From Actinostola sp. cb2023 (Eukaryota; Cnidaria; Anthozoa; Actiniaria; Actinostolidae), in assembly GCA_033675265.1 (NCBI GenBank), contig JAUJYZ010000686.1, positions 1-64,000 of the forward strand: a DNA stretch of 64,000 bases. Reading direction: 5' to 3'. The translations under genes were made by a program, and so were the position numbers. Positions 26,432 to 36,420 of this stretch are shown piece by piece; position 1 is the first letter of the stretch, and the number at the start of each line of letters is the position of its first letter. Under the pieces are notes generated by a model. That model had not been told where the DNA came from. It saw only the letters and a list, made by a program, of their open reading frames with translations, and did no database searches.

Positions 26432-26872
26432 TTACAGTGTGGACACTCGAACCGTGAACACTTCAAGTTTTCTTCGAACTTTTTTTTTCGAACTTTCTAT
26501 TGCCTCATAGTCTTTCAAATGGAGCATTGAGTTTAAATAAACTTATACCCCGTTCACACCAAGACCTAAACATGTTTTAAAGTGGTTTAACTAAACAGGT
26601 TTATAAATTATCTACAAACGCCACGCAACCTTTGGCACAAAACTGCTGGTAAACTGTCCTTTATGTTACACAGTAGAAATTCCAGGTAGTTTGATTCTTG
26701 TGAAATTGAATAAATGCCCTTGAATTAGAGAAGCGAGAAAAACTCAGTTTGGTGTGAATGGGGTATTAGTGATCAAAATAATCATTTTTCTGATCAATTT
26801 GCTCAATGGATAATTTATATATATGTGTTAGAAAAAACCTAAGTGTTCACGGTTCGAGTGTCCACACTGTAA
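26432..26872. mobile_element. Nonautonomous TIR transposon with perfect 32-bp ends
   Basis: The first 32 bp (26,432-26,463, starting TTACAGTGTGGACACTCG) are a perfect reverse complement of the last 32 bp (26,841-26,872). The interior is non-coding and itself carries another inserted MITE at 26,546-26,765. Perfect ends imply recent activity or gene conversion. The target duplication is unclear. Confidence 0.85.
26546..26765. mobile_element. Nested MITE with TTA target duplication
   Basis: The ends TACCCCGTTCACACCAA and TTGGTGTGAATGGGGTA are inverted repeats with one mismatch, and TTA lies on both sides (26,543-545 and 26,766-768). A 3-bp TWA duplication is typical of PIF/Harbinger insertion. 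It sits inside the TIR element at 26,432-26,872 and is therefore younger than it. Confidence 0.75.
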
Positions 26873-26954
26873 CAAAGTTTTCTTTTAACTTTCTTTTAGC
26901 TTTCTTTTTTGAAGCGCTTTAGAACATCATCACTGATTCATGGTACGCAGGCTA

Positions 26955-27175
<221 letters not shown>

Positions 27176-27510
27176 TACAAACACGGTTTTTTGAAGACTT
27201 CAGTCAATCAATAAGTCCTTTTGTAACGGCTATTTTGAGGGTTTTGTTATGGAAATTTCTTAGTTTATAACAAAATATTTCAACTGATTTGATCTCTTTT
27301 ACGACTTGTGCTTAAGGACGTTCGCGATCATTGCTCGCGCGCATTCTTACTGCGCACAATCCGCGCGCGCACTTAAACCGGAAGTCAAAATGACCAAAAA
27401 CATTTTTTTCGAAATATGATCCATTTTTTCCTTATTACTTGGGCTTCCTGTGGAATGCCCAAGTTTAAGATTACAGACGGTTATTCTTTTTGGTCGTCGT
27501 CGTGTTTCTA

Positions 27511-28402
27511 CGCAATCTCGTCCCCAGAGCCTGCGTTACTTTCGGCCAGCGACGAGAACGTAGGCTCTGGCATAATCCATTTTTTGGGAACAGGATTTCT
27601 TGTTCTTCCGGTTTTAGAGCGCATGCGCAAGTTAGCTGGGCAGTTGGTTGTCGATTCAAATTGTCGATTCAGTTTCAGTGGAATCCTTCGAAAGGTTTCA
27701 TTAGGGAATAGAGTACGCTTTAAAAGCACTTGGTAAAGAAGATACAACAGTGAAAGAAGCGCAGTATCTGAAGTCTTTATTAAAAGCAGTGGTTTTACAG
27801 CAGAAGGATACGCGAACAGTTCTTCCTACGGGTTTATATTTACTCGTGTCTACTTTTAATATCAGTTAATTATTTGAATCTATCATCTTCATCTTCTCTG
27901 GTTATCAGTGTTGTCTCTCCTTCAAATGTATTTCTTTTGAATCTTTCGCCTTCGTAAGCACCTCGATTGGCACCGCCTTTCAGTTGCTAGCCTAAAGAAT
28001 ATTAGATTTACGATCGACATATGTTCTTTAATAACCATCACTCTTCGTGTAAATTTTGAGCTTCGTTTGAAAGACACTTCGAGATACATATAAGCTTAGA
28101 TAAACTGGATTTTTCTCTGCGCTTAGATATTTTAATATTGCAGATCGAGGCGACATGTTGAAAATAACATGTCAATGAAACCGTTGAAAAATGTTAATTT
28201 TTGTTTTCAACGGAAGTTGGGACACCGGGTTGTTTTGACAACTCAATTTTCATTGGATATATTTCATTTCCGGAATCTTGCGCGTGCGTAGTTTCTAAAA
28301 TGGAATAGCCAATCAAATTGTCTCAAAAATGGATTATGCCAGAGCCTACGTTCTTCGCCGCTGGTCGAAAGTAACGCAGGCTCTGGGGACGAGATTGCGC
28401 CA
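27511..28402. mobile_element. Foldback with hairpin-bearing arms
   Basis: Arms of about 75 bp at 27,511-27,584 and 28,327-28,402 are inverted copies (CGCAATCTCGTCCCCAGAG at the outer edge). Each arm is itself a hairpin, CCAGAGCCTGCGTT paired with AACGTAGGCTCTGG. The 740 bp between the arms contain no recognisable gene. A U6-like sequence starts right at the outer edge of the right arm. Confidence 0.7.
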
Positions 28403-28431
28403 AATCTGCATGGTCACCATAGCGCATGCGC

Positions 28432-28462
<31 letters not shown>

Positions 28463-28475
28463 TGAGTATACAGAA
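28401..28475 (-). pseudogene. U6 snRNA-derived sequence
   Basis: On the minus strand, 32 consecutive bases (28,431-28,462) match the conserved U6 segment that runs from AAAATTGGAACG through the ACAGAGA box to GATTAGCATG. The match continues more weakly on both sides (TATACT upstream; TGCGC..GGTGAC..GCA.ATT downstream). U6 is the catalytic snRNA of the spliceosome, and the ACAGAGA box pairs with 5' splice sites. Here the 5' stem-loop region is scrambled and no terminal T run ends the RNA, so this is most likely a retroposed or TE-captured pseudogene, not a working gene. Confidence 0.75.
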
Positions 28476-29647
28476 GTTGTGGTCAGCAGCTTATCAACGA
28501 AATTCAAGATGGCAGACGTACGTAACGATAAATCAAATCACTAGCAGCATTCAAAAAGGATTTTGCCGTGCTCCCTTGCTCCAGCTCGAGCCAGTCGAGT
28601 CGTTCATTAATACTGCTTAGTAAGGATGCAAATATCCTAGAGAATACTTTTTGGCCTTGCAATTCTGTCTGAAAGTGTATTTCTAACAGATGTCTGTGGC
28701 TTAGTAAGAACTCGATCGTAATTTTATTGAGTTTGTGAAATCGTTTCTTGCAAGGTATTAATCGAAATGTGCTTCGCCATGCAGCTGTCAGCTAGGAGTG
28801 TGAGTGTTGAATCTAATTACGTATGCATGCTCTACTGAGTCACGCAACGAGTGACTTAAATTCTGCAAGTAATACATGTAGGCTAAAACTACTTCTGTAT
28901 GATGATACAAGCTATTAGGTTTCACATTACAGCTTTATTAAGAAGCCCAAGTTCACGCTAGTAGAGCGTCTTGTTTGATATCTAAAATAGCTTTCTTAAT
29001 ATGTTTTCGATTCTCAACGGCTTTTTGCTTTTGAAAAGCGCAAAAAGCAGCGATTTTTAAAGAAACGAACTCTTATTAGTACCCAGTCTCCCCTCGGTAT
29101 TCAAAATGGCGGCCAATTTTCCGATTTTTACAGCAAAATATCTCCGAAACGAACACGGTGACCCCATTTTTTTCCTGCCTAAAATCTAGGTAATATAAAG
29201 ATCTGCAAAATATGTTAAAATGACATTATATGGGAAAGACTGACATTAATATTTTCAAAAAAATTATACCCTTCCACGGATTCGAACGACGCACATTTTG
29301 ACGGCAACGCGCGGATTAAAACCTTCACAAATACTTCGAATTACCAGTTATTGAATTTATATTTAATTAATTATGTTAACTACAAATAAATTCAATGTCA
29401 GGTAAAATTTAATAGAATTTGAAGAACGTTTTCATGTAATTTTGATGTGTTCATTTGACACGATTACTTATCATAATTCGCGTCTTTCTCTTCAAAATCA
29501 TCAGTTTTGCTCGGCGTGTAGCTCATAAACGAAGACGGTGACCCCCATTTTTTATTTCAGTTTTTTAATTCTAATACGATAGAGTATCTGTATGCCAAGT
29601 TTCAGCAAATTGACATTATAACTTCAATTGCCCGCGAACGTCCTTAA

Positions 29648-30220
29648 GTGGTTTGTTGTCGATTATATGTGGAAAGTTACCAGTTATCAATCAGTTTCAG
29701 TAGTTTCCGCCGAGAGTTTTGTTGTGACTCTGGTAGCCAATCAGAGTGCGTGTTATATATCTTATCTACATGCAGCTATTTTCATTTGAGTGCGTTTGGA
29801 AGAGAGAGAGAGAGAGAGTGCATGACGGGAAAAATCCCAATTGGCCAATCAAAGCGCGGGATAGATATTTTCGCCTACGAGATCAGTTGAGTGTTTTGTT
29901 GTGGACTTTATAACACTGTTCGTTATATTTGGCCTTCTTTGGCACACGTTTTTGGGATGTCGCTTGCTCATTGGAGACACTTTGTAAACCTTGTTTTCAT
30001 GTCACACGATCGCGTTCACTCATAGCAAAACGCTCGACTTGAAAAGACAGAGAAAACCTTTCAGACAGAACTATTTTCAATGGAGATAAAAGGTATTCAA
30101 ATCACCTTCACATAGTGTGTATATGTGTGGTCTGTTTCCGAGTTTATTAAGGTATTTTAAAGCTATTTCCAAGCTTAATGCCTCGTTTGTTTGTGTGACA
30201 AATAGACACTCTGCTACTAA
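29648..30220. other. Unassigned spacer with CCAAT motifs
   Basis: Contains GCCAATCAGAGTGCG at 29,734, an (AG)n run at 29,804-29,818, and GGCCAATCAAAGCGCGGG near 29,844. These could be promoter-like CCAAT boxes or repeat remnants. No exon was identified downstream. Confidence 0.35.
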
Positions 30221-30407
30221 TTCACCACTTCCATATCACCCATAATACACTTTATTCAGTTGCCCCCTAAATTTTGTATAAACTATATTGTTTTCAATTT
30301 CTCTTGGGAACATAAAGTCTTTCCAAGAGAAAGTGAAAGCAATAGTTTAGGAAAAATTTCTGGGGGCCAAACAAAGTGTATTATGGGTGATATGTGGAAG
30401 TGGCGAA
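30221..30407. mobile_element. Foldback MITE, 187 bp
   Basis: Arms of about 50 bp: TTCACCACTTCCATATCACC is mirrored at 30,388-30,407. The match continues through ATAATACACTTT and GCCCCC with few mismatches. Non-coding. Confidence 0.85.
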
Positions 30408-32149
30408 TAACTACTACAAATTACCTAGTGACAATATTGTGCTTTGCCGTTTATTCAGATCTCTTTTACTTTGAGCATGCGCAATATAGAATCTTATGAA
30501 TTCTCCAGTCCCACACGTGGAGTATTTTAGGATCCTTGTAAGGTAATTTTCAATCCACGTGTTACGGTTTTATAGATCCTTTTTCTTTAAAATAGTCTAA
30601 AAAACGTTGGGGTTTCCTGTATGTATAGTGAATGGACGCTGTGTTCACTTAGGAATCTTAGAAGGATGATTTTCAATCTATCTACACCCTTAAACAGCTC
30701 TCGTTTTAGTTAAAACTGTTCAATGGTCGAAGTGTCGGTTTGAGAATAAGTGTTTTTCCGTCGGTTATCATAGTGTAAAGAATACTCAATGGACGCAGCG
30801 TCGCACGTTATTATCAAAAAACACAACCAAGTAGGTTCTACTTCGAAACGTTCGTCATAAAAAAAGACCACGGGAATTGAGTATAATGAAAAAATAGGAA
30901 AAAACCCGAACAAAGATTAAAGGAAAAGGACTACAGCGACGCGAATTTAACATTGAAAATCAAAGTGTGCCGACGTGCTCCGAAAGAATTGCGAAAGAAT
31001 GACGAAAGGCACGAAAAAGCGGCGAAAACTGAGTTAATAATGAGAACTGTCAACATCGAAAAACATTGATTTGATCGTGCGGGAAAACATTGGTCCCCAG
31101 AAACGGCTTAAAAATACACGTGGAAAAAAAAAAAAAAAAAAAGCTCGAGAAACAAAATCAAGAAGAGCTGGTTTATACTGAACTGGTATTTCCTGTTATA
31201 AGATCCACTACATTGGTACTACTAGTGCAGCAAGTAAAGGTGCATGGACGGTTCGTATCCGGAAGCAAGTTAATTACACCAACTTTGCTTATTTTAATTT
31301 AGTTTTCTCAGTCGTTCCGTATGCAAATTTACTCCAAACTAGTGTCAAAAAGAACGCTTAAAATAACTCACAAGGATTTTTAACCCGAATTTCTTACCCC
31401 AAAAATATAATTTACAAATGTAGGCGAAGTGTTGTTTTCTTGGATATTCGAACTATTGCGCATTTGTTTATGAATATGTCTTGTTTACTTTAGAGTCCAT
31501 TCGTATTAAAAGCGCGCGCGTTACAACCCACCATCCAATACAATATCTCATGGTCTAGTACTTCGATTTATAGTTGTTTTATGGATTTAATGAAATATTT
31601 GAAAAAGTTGATTACTTGTAGTAAAAGATAATTCAGTGCAACGGCCAAAGACAACGAAATATCTGCGTCGGTGCTAAATTCAAAACACTTTTTGGAGATA
31701 TTCTCCGACTGCCATGAAATGGCTTTATGTTGGTGTCAGCGTTATGGTCCCATATTTTTATTTTCTCTTTTTGATCATCTCAAATCCTCAATTTCTCCAT
31801 TAACAATTTTGATTCAAATGCTTTGTTTATCTAGTATGTACATATTGTTTTCGTGGAGCTGATTATATTATTATCCCCACAATTACATTCTCTGTCGTCT
31901 TTGTTTAATTTTCAAGCGAAAAACACTCCAGCAGAAAATCTATATAATCCGTTAGAAAGATCGATTTCAGCTCGATCGGATAATAAGGCGTTGAAGTTTT
32001 GTGTTCTTTGAATTAACCCCCATTCAAAGTTGCTTGTCTGCTTACTTATTTCGATGAAAACATAGGTCTAAAAGGAGGAGGAGAAAGCCTCTTACGGTAC
32101 ATCATTAAGCACCACATTCTTTCCCCTTCCCAATGTTACTCCGCAACAG
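30408..32149. other. 1.7-kb stretch without supported gene
   Basis: AT-rich with an A-run at 31,124-31,142. Short open frames only, none recognised. Confidence 0.5.
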
Positions 32150-32230
32150 ACATGACTGCGCATGCTCAGATGCATTTGCTAAAAATATTGTCCGCCCCTA
32201 GTTAGCTAGCTCGGTGCGATCAGTACAGTT
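32150..32230 (+). promoter_or_regulatory. Candidate promoter upstream of the ZMIZ 5' exons
   Basis: CTGCGCATGCTCA at 32,156-32,168 matches the NRF-1-type core GCGCATGC, common at TATA-less animal promoters. About 55 bp downstream ATCAGTACAG (32,219-32,228) resembles an initiator. A consensus splice donor follows at 32,307. The local sequence is richer in CpG than its surroundings. No expression evidence is available, so the site is tentative. Confidence 0.35.
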
Positions 32231-32306
32231 ATTAAGCAGAGCTCTTCACGGCTTGGAAGAGGGAAGCTGTTGAAACTATCGCTCACTAAAATATCTCCGG
32301 CACATT
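32222..32306 (+). other. Candidate untranslated first exon
   Basis: Ends in ACATT|GTAAGT, a perfect donor, at 32,306/32,307. It contains no ATG, as expected of a 5' UTR exon. The next good acceptor, TTTATTTTTCACAG, is at 33,024. The start is placed at the initiator-like motif and is uncertain. Confidence 0.35.
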
Positions 32307-33024
32307 GTAAGTCATTTGCTAGACTGGCTTTAGATGTATCTCAATTTTCCCGCCATTGTTGTTGTTGTTAGGGGTGGGCGACCGCCGCGTCTTGCCTTAC
32401 GCGTGTCGCTAATATATTTACTGACAAAGAGCAGTTGGCTTTTTGACGATGGATTTCTCCCGCTTAAAATTAATTGAAATGTTTATCTCATTTTGTCCCG
32501 TACCGAATAATTTCTCAAAGATCCCCGAAACCTTTCAGTTTAAAATTCTTCGTATTTTCTATCCCCGATAAATCTGGTTGCTAGGATTTCGCCTAATTTA
32601 ATTTCATCTAACATGACCGTACGCTATCCTACCTATTTAAATCATATTCAGGTTTACTCGAAATCCTGTCGTTTAAAATTCGAGTATGATACTGTTTAGA
32701 TCGTTGAGTCACGATCCTAATTTTATCAATTTTATTTTGTATAGTGGAAATATTCTGTACACAATTGAGAACAGTGCATTTGTTTTTTTTTGAATCAGTT
32801 GTGCTTCGAAAAATAATACCACTCCAGGTATATCGAAATCGATCGTATTTCGTGATTTTTCTGAATCGAATGCGGTTGAGTCGTTTGCGTGAAGTCAAAA
32901 TCCCCGACTATTGTTATTCCATACCATAAAAAATTCATGTGTTTTATGGTGTACCGATTCCTGACAACCTAACATTTGAATACTTACTGCAAAGCCCGGT
33001 TCATATTCTATTTATTTTTCACAG

Positions 33025-33096
33025 GTTTTGACGCTCAAATCAATTACATGGACATCGAATACATTGACCTAGAGACTACGGGGATATCAGGGAGAG
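33025..33096 (+). CDS. Candidate 5' coding exon of the ZMIZ gene (distal N-terminus)
   Basis: A 72-bp segment lies between a strong acceptor (TTTATTTTTCACAG, ending 33,024) and a strong donor (GAG|GTAAGC, 33,096/33,097). An ATG at 33,048 opens MDIEYIDLETTGISGR, and one base of the next codon remains. This phase fits the exon at 57,651, which starts with the two bases GT: joining gives a glycine codon and then [13 protein letters not shown] of the conserved ZMIZ N-terminus. The intron would be about 24.5 kb. The peptide is acidic, like the alternative exon at 55,042. Upstream of the ATG the exon has no in-frame stop. Assignment to this gene rests on splice sites and phase only; it could be an exon of another transcript. 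Confidence 0.4.
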
Positions 33097-33379
33097 GTAA
33101 GCGAAATACACTCAAATAACAACAAAAATTAACGCAAATGCTACGTTTTTTTTTTTGCGCGGAGAGTTATGAATAATTACTTAGATAAGTTATCTGTGGA
33201 AGAAAGTTGTTAAATGCAACGACGTTTTATCATGTAAACCCTATCAAATTCCCATTTCCCTAGCTGTTTCGTGTTAATATTGTGTCTCTGTGTACAACTA
33301 GAGAGAGGTGGATTTAGGGGTCATTGTGTTTCGATTTCCTTCTCTGTCATCCAAAACTGAATAGTGACATGACAAAATA

Positions 33380-34155
33380 ATATTTGGATGTCAAGTTTTT
33401 AGTAAGTGAATTTGCATGATGGTGCACTCGAGGCAGGGGATTTGCAATCATAATTATCATATGAAAAATGCGCGAAAATCTCTCCTATTTTTACACGTTC
33501 TTCATTTGAATCATTCTTGTGTAGATTTAGATTTAAAGCGACAGACTACTATAACCTGTATATTAGAGAAATCGTCTGAGAAGAACGATTTATATAGACT
33601 GTACCGCTGCTGTTTTGATCGGTTAAAAGTGACACTATATATAAAATCTTTACTACAATATAACGCACACATTGATGCTAAGTCACAACTGAAACTTGAT
33701 CTCGGAACAATCCTATATGGTCATTTATCCAACTTCAAATACTCTCTGTTTTTAAACCATCTAATTCTGATTGCAAAACAACATATGTATAATAGTTTCA
33801 TTAATGAACAGAAATACACATTTCCATCATTTCTAAATCACGCAACCAACAAATATCAAATTGAAAAAAGAATTGCATTATCATCTAATACAAAACAATT
33901 ATCAAACGTTTTTGAAAAAAAATGGGCACCTTTTACCAATTTCCTGAGCAAAACTGCATAATACCAAACCTTCACTTACTTGCTGTTTTTCCTCTCATTT
34001 TACACTATATCATACCGTACCATACTATACTATACAATACTATATTACTACACTATACTATTATTATATACAAAATTGTATTTGTATTATTACAACCATT
34101 GTAGTAAAAAATAACAAGAACATTTATTGTAACGATGTACTGATTATTACTAATA

Positions 34156-34191
<36 letters not shown>

Positions 34192-34203
34192 AAAAAAAAA
34201 AAA
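33380..34203 (+). mobile_element. 5'-truncated LINE retrotransposon with poly(A) tail
   Basis: A LINE ORF2 C-terminal frame (33,416-33,961) is followed by a short TA-rich 3' region (CATACTATACTATAC-type repeats) and an A-rich tail at 34,157-34,203. This order is that of a 5'-truncated target-primed insertion. The true left border was not located, and the flanking target duplication was not resolved because the downstream flank is also A-rich. Confidence 0.65.
33416..33961 (+). pseudogene. LINE ORF2 C-terminal fragment
   Basis: The frame encodes up to 181 residues. The part from about residue 90 onward (LGTILYGHL, then NHLILIAKQHMYNSF, then FLNHATNKYQIEKRIAL, ending EKKWAPF) has the layout I associate with the tail of non-LTR retrotransposon ORF2 proteins, after the reverse transcriptase domain: a small hydrophobic helix with LLIAK-H-Y, a KY-IEK segment and a terminal KW-P motif. 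The reverse transcriptase core (YADD) and endonuclease are absent, so it cannot be active. It lies in the presumed first intron of the ZMIZ gene. Confidence 0.6.
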
Positions 34204-34854
34204 TAACGCACCCAGTGAAAAACGAATGAACGAACGAACGAATGAATAAAAAAAAGTATGAATGGAGGGTTGAACTAATTAAGTGAAGTTTGGTAAATGT
34301 CTTCTGTATATTCCATATCGCGCTATACCTCCCAATGCGAACATTAGAGCTAAAGTCAGTCGTGTTTAGGTTCAAATCAGCATGTCTGTATGTTGTTTTT
34401 AAACAAATTTTGAGTGCTCGATACTTAAGCTCAGAACAGATGAATGACGACACGTTTTATGTATATCTACGCGCGTTATGTGTGAACGTGTGATATGCGT
34501 TATTTCGCGTGACGAAAATGTCGAAAATGTTCGTGATCACGCAGTATGTGGCGCTAAACTATATGTTCATAGTTAAGTACAGTAACAGATATCATTTTGA
34601 CTGCTTTGCCATCTAACTGAGTACACCAGTGTCAACGATCACATATCGGTTTAATCTTATCACCTAGCAACGGATGATATTCCGTCTTCGGTCGTTTCCG
34701 CATTGACAGTCTGTCTGTCACATTTGTTATATTAAGTAGGAAGCCAATCGCGCGCGTTCGCTGTGCGTGACAAACTACACGAAAACACCAGTCATATTTG
34801 GATTAGCAGCCTTACAATGGATTGGATCACGGTAAATGGAAACGACCTATTTGA
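34204..34854. other. Unassigned spacer
   Basis: Contains a GAACGAACGAATGAAT-type short repeat near 34,224 and otherwise nothing recognised. Confidence 0.45.
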
Positions 34855-35675
34855 TCACCGTGATAAATCGAGAAGCCCCCATATTGAATCACGATAAATC
34901 GTGAAGCCGCCATATTGGATCACGGTAAATCGTGAAGCCGCCATATTGGATCACGGTAAATCATGAATCCGCCATATTGGATCACGATAAATCGTAAAGC
35001 CGCCATACTGGATGAAGGTAAATCGTGAAGCCGCTATATTGGCATCCTCGGGAACCCAGGGGTATATTCTGTCGCTCGTTAGTCGCTCCCAGAGAAATAC
35101 CCCTGGGAACGAAGTCTGTTGGAACTTGTTCCGGAAGTCATCTACATCTACATCTACATTTATCTACAGTCAAAATTCAAAATGGCGGTTGTCCTATTCA
35201 AACCAGAATATACTTGATACTGATTGGTCGACCATCCTAGGTCGACCAATCAGAATCGAGAGTAATTTTGACTTCCGGAACAAGTTGCAACAGACTTCGT
35301 TCCCAGAGGTATTTCTCTGGGAGCGAGTAACGAGCGATAGAATATACCCCTGGGTTCCCGAGGATGCTATATTGGATCACCGTGATAAATCGAGAAGTCG
35401 CCATTTGAATCATTATAAATCGAGAAGTCGCCATACTGGATCACGATAAATCGAGAAGTCGCCATATTGGATCACGATAAATCGTGAAGCCGCCATATTG
35501 GATCACAATAAATCGTGAAGCCGCCATATTGGATGAAGGTAAATCATGAAGCCGCCATATTGGATCACGATAAATCGTGAAGCCGCCATATTGGATGAAG
35601 ATAAATCGTGAAGCCGCCATATTGGATCACGGCAAATCGTGAAGCCGCCATATTGGATCGCAGATGAAGCACCCT
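34855..35675. repeat. 31-bp minisatellite with YY1-like motif, interrupted by a MITE
   Basis: The unit is GCCGCCATATTGGATCACG followed by ATAAATCGTGAA, about 31 bp. Copies lie at 34,855-35,033 and 35,376-35,675, split by the element at 35,043-35,366. Each unit contains GCCGCCAT-TTGG, which fits the YY1/Pleiohomeotic consensus (CCGCCATNTT), and an inverted repeat TCACGAT-AA-ATCGTGA. Variants use GATGAAGGT or GGTAAATC instead of GATCACGAT. Confidence 0.9.
35043..35366. mobile_element. Foldback MITE with 9-bp target duplication
   Basis: Inverted ends of about 97 bp start CATCCTCGGGAACCCAGGGG and differ at only about four places. A central palindrome ATTGGTCGACC...GGTCGACCAAT joins the halves. 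The flanks are CTATATTGG on both sides (35,034-042 and 35,367-375). Because the host is a tandem repeat, the empty site can be read directly from neighbouring units. A 9-bp duplication is usual for Mutator-like (MULE) elements; a 7-bp reading with one more TIR base is also possible. Confidence 0.9.
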
Positions 35676-35768
35676 AAAACCCCAACGAATGTCTATGATT
35701 TCACACCTGCTAGTATTTCAACTGACTTGACGCGGATTCACGCAGCTTGGATCAAGCAAACTTTCACA

Positions 35769-36072
35769 GTCATACTGCATCCCTATTAGAACCACACAGA
35801 AGCAAACACGTCAGCCATGTTGGATCACAGTCATACTGCATCCCTATTAGAACCACACAGAAGCAAACACGTCAGCCATGTTGGATCACAGTCATACTGC
35901 ATCCCTATTAGAACCACACAGAAGCAAACACGTCAGCCATGTTGGATCACAGTCATACTGCATCCCTATTAGAACCACACAGAAGCAAACACGTCAGCCA
36001 TGTTGGATCACAGTCATACTGCATCCCTATTAGAACCACACAGAAGCAAACACGTCAGCCATGTTGGATCAC
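35769..36072. repeat. 61-bp minisatellite, five identical units
   Basis: Units begin GTCATACTGCATCCCTATTA at 35,769, 35,830, 35,891, 35,952 and 36,013 and appear identical. Each ends CAGCCATGTTGGATCACA, clearly related to the GCCATATTGGATCACG part of the preceding 31-bp minisatellite. Identity among units implies very recent expansion. Confidence 0.97.
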
Positions 36073-36132
36073 GAGGAATCACGCATCATATCTGCTGTTT
36101 GAATATTGCATATTGAATCTGAACGAATTGCG

Positions 36133-36420
36133 CTCACGCAATATTGCATAATAATAACAACAACAACAACAAAACAATAATAATAGTAGTAATAATAACA
36201 ATCACAATAATAATAATAATAATAATAACAATCACAATATTAATAATAATATAATAATAGTAATAAAGCTAACAAACACATGAATAATAGTAATAATCAA
36301 TAGTAATGATAACAATACCAATAATAATAATATAATAATAGTAATAATAGTAATAATAACAATAATAATAATTAAAAATAAATAAATCAATACTAATAAT
36401 AGATAAATCAATATTTATTT
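36133..36420. repeat. Degenerate (TAA)n/(ACA)n microsatellite
   Basis: About 290 bp of imperfect AAT/AAC/AGT triplets with interruptions. Confidence 0.9.

Larger units (their letters stand above)
27437..28985 (+). mobile_element. Helentron-like (Helitron2-type) element A, interrupted
   Basis: The left end is a hairpin ACTTGGGC...GCCCAAGT (27,437-27,464) followed by a GTCGTCGTCGT run. The right end repeats GAAGCCCAAGTTC, then a small hairpin CGCTAGTAGAGCG, then TCTTGTTT. This order of left inverted motif, inverted copy near the right end, then a terminal hairpin is shared with the element at 58,618-59,380. It matches the asymmetric ends known for Helentrons. No Rep/helicase is encoded. The boundaries are approximate. 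Confidence 0.5.
27312..29647. mobile_element. TTAA-flanked element with CTTAAGGACGTTCGCG ends (2.3 kb, nested)
   Basis: CTTAAGGACGTTCGCG at 27,311 is mirrored exactly by CGCGAACGTCCTTAAG at 29,633-29,648. TTAA is present at both outer borders (27,312-315 and 29,644-647). A TTAA target is used by piggyBac and Kolobok transposases, and GG-starting termini fit Kolobok better. No transposase frame is seen, so it is nonautonomous. Its length is inflated by the Helentron-like and foldback insertions inside it. The right part has two related segments with CGGTGACCCCCATTTTT near 29,150 and 29,537. Confidence 0.65.

Noticed and set aside
34855..35675. SRF CArG boxes in the 31-bp minisatellite
   Set aside because: CCATATTGG has only five A/T bases between CC and GG, and a CArG box needs six. 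The YY1-like reading fits better.
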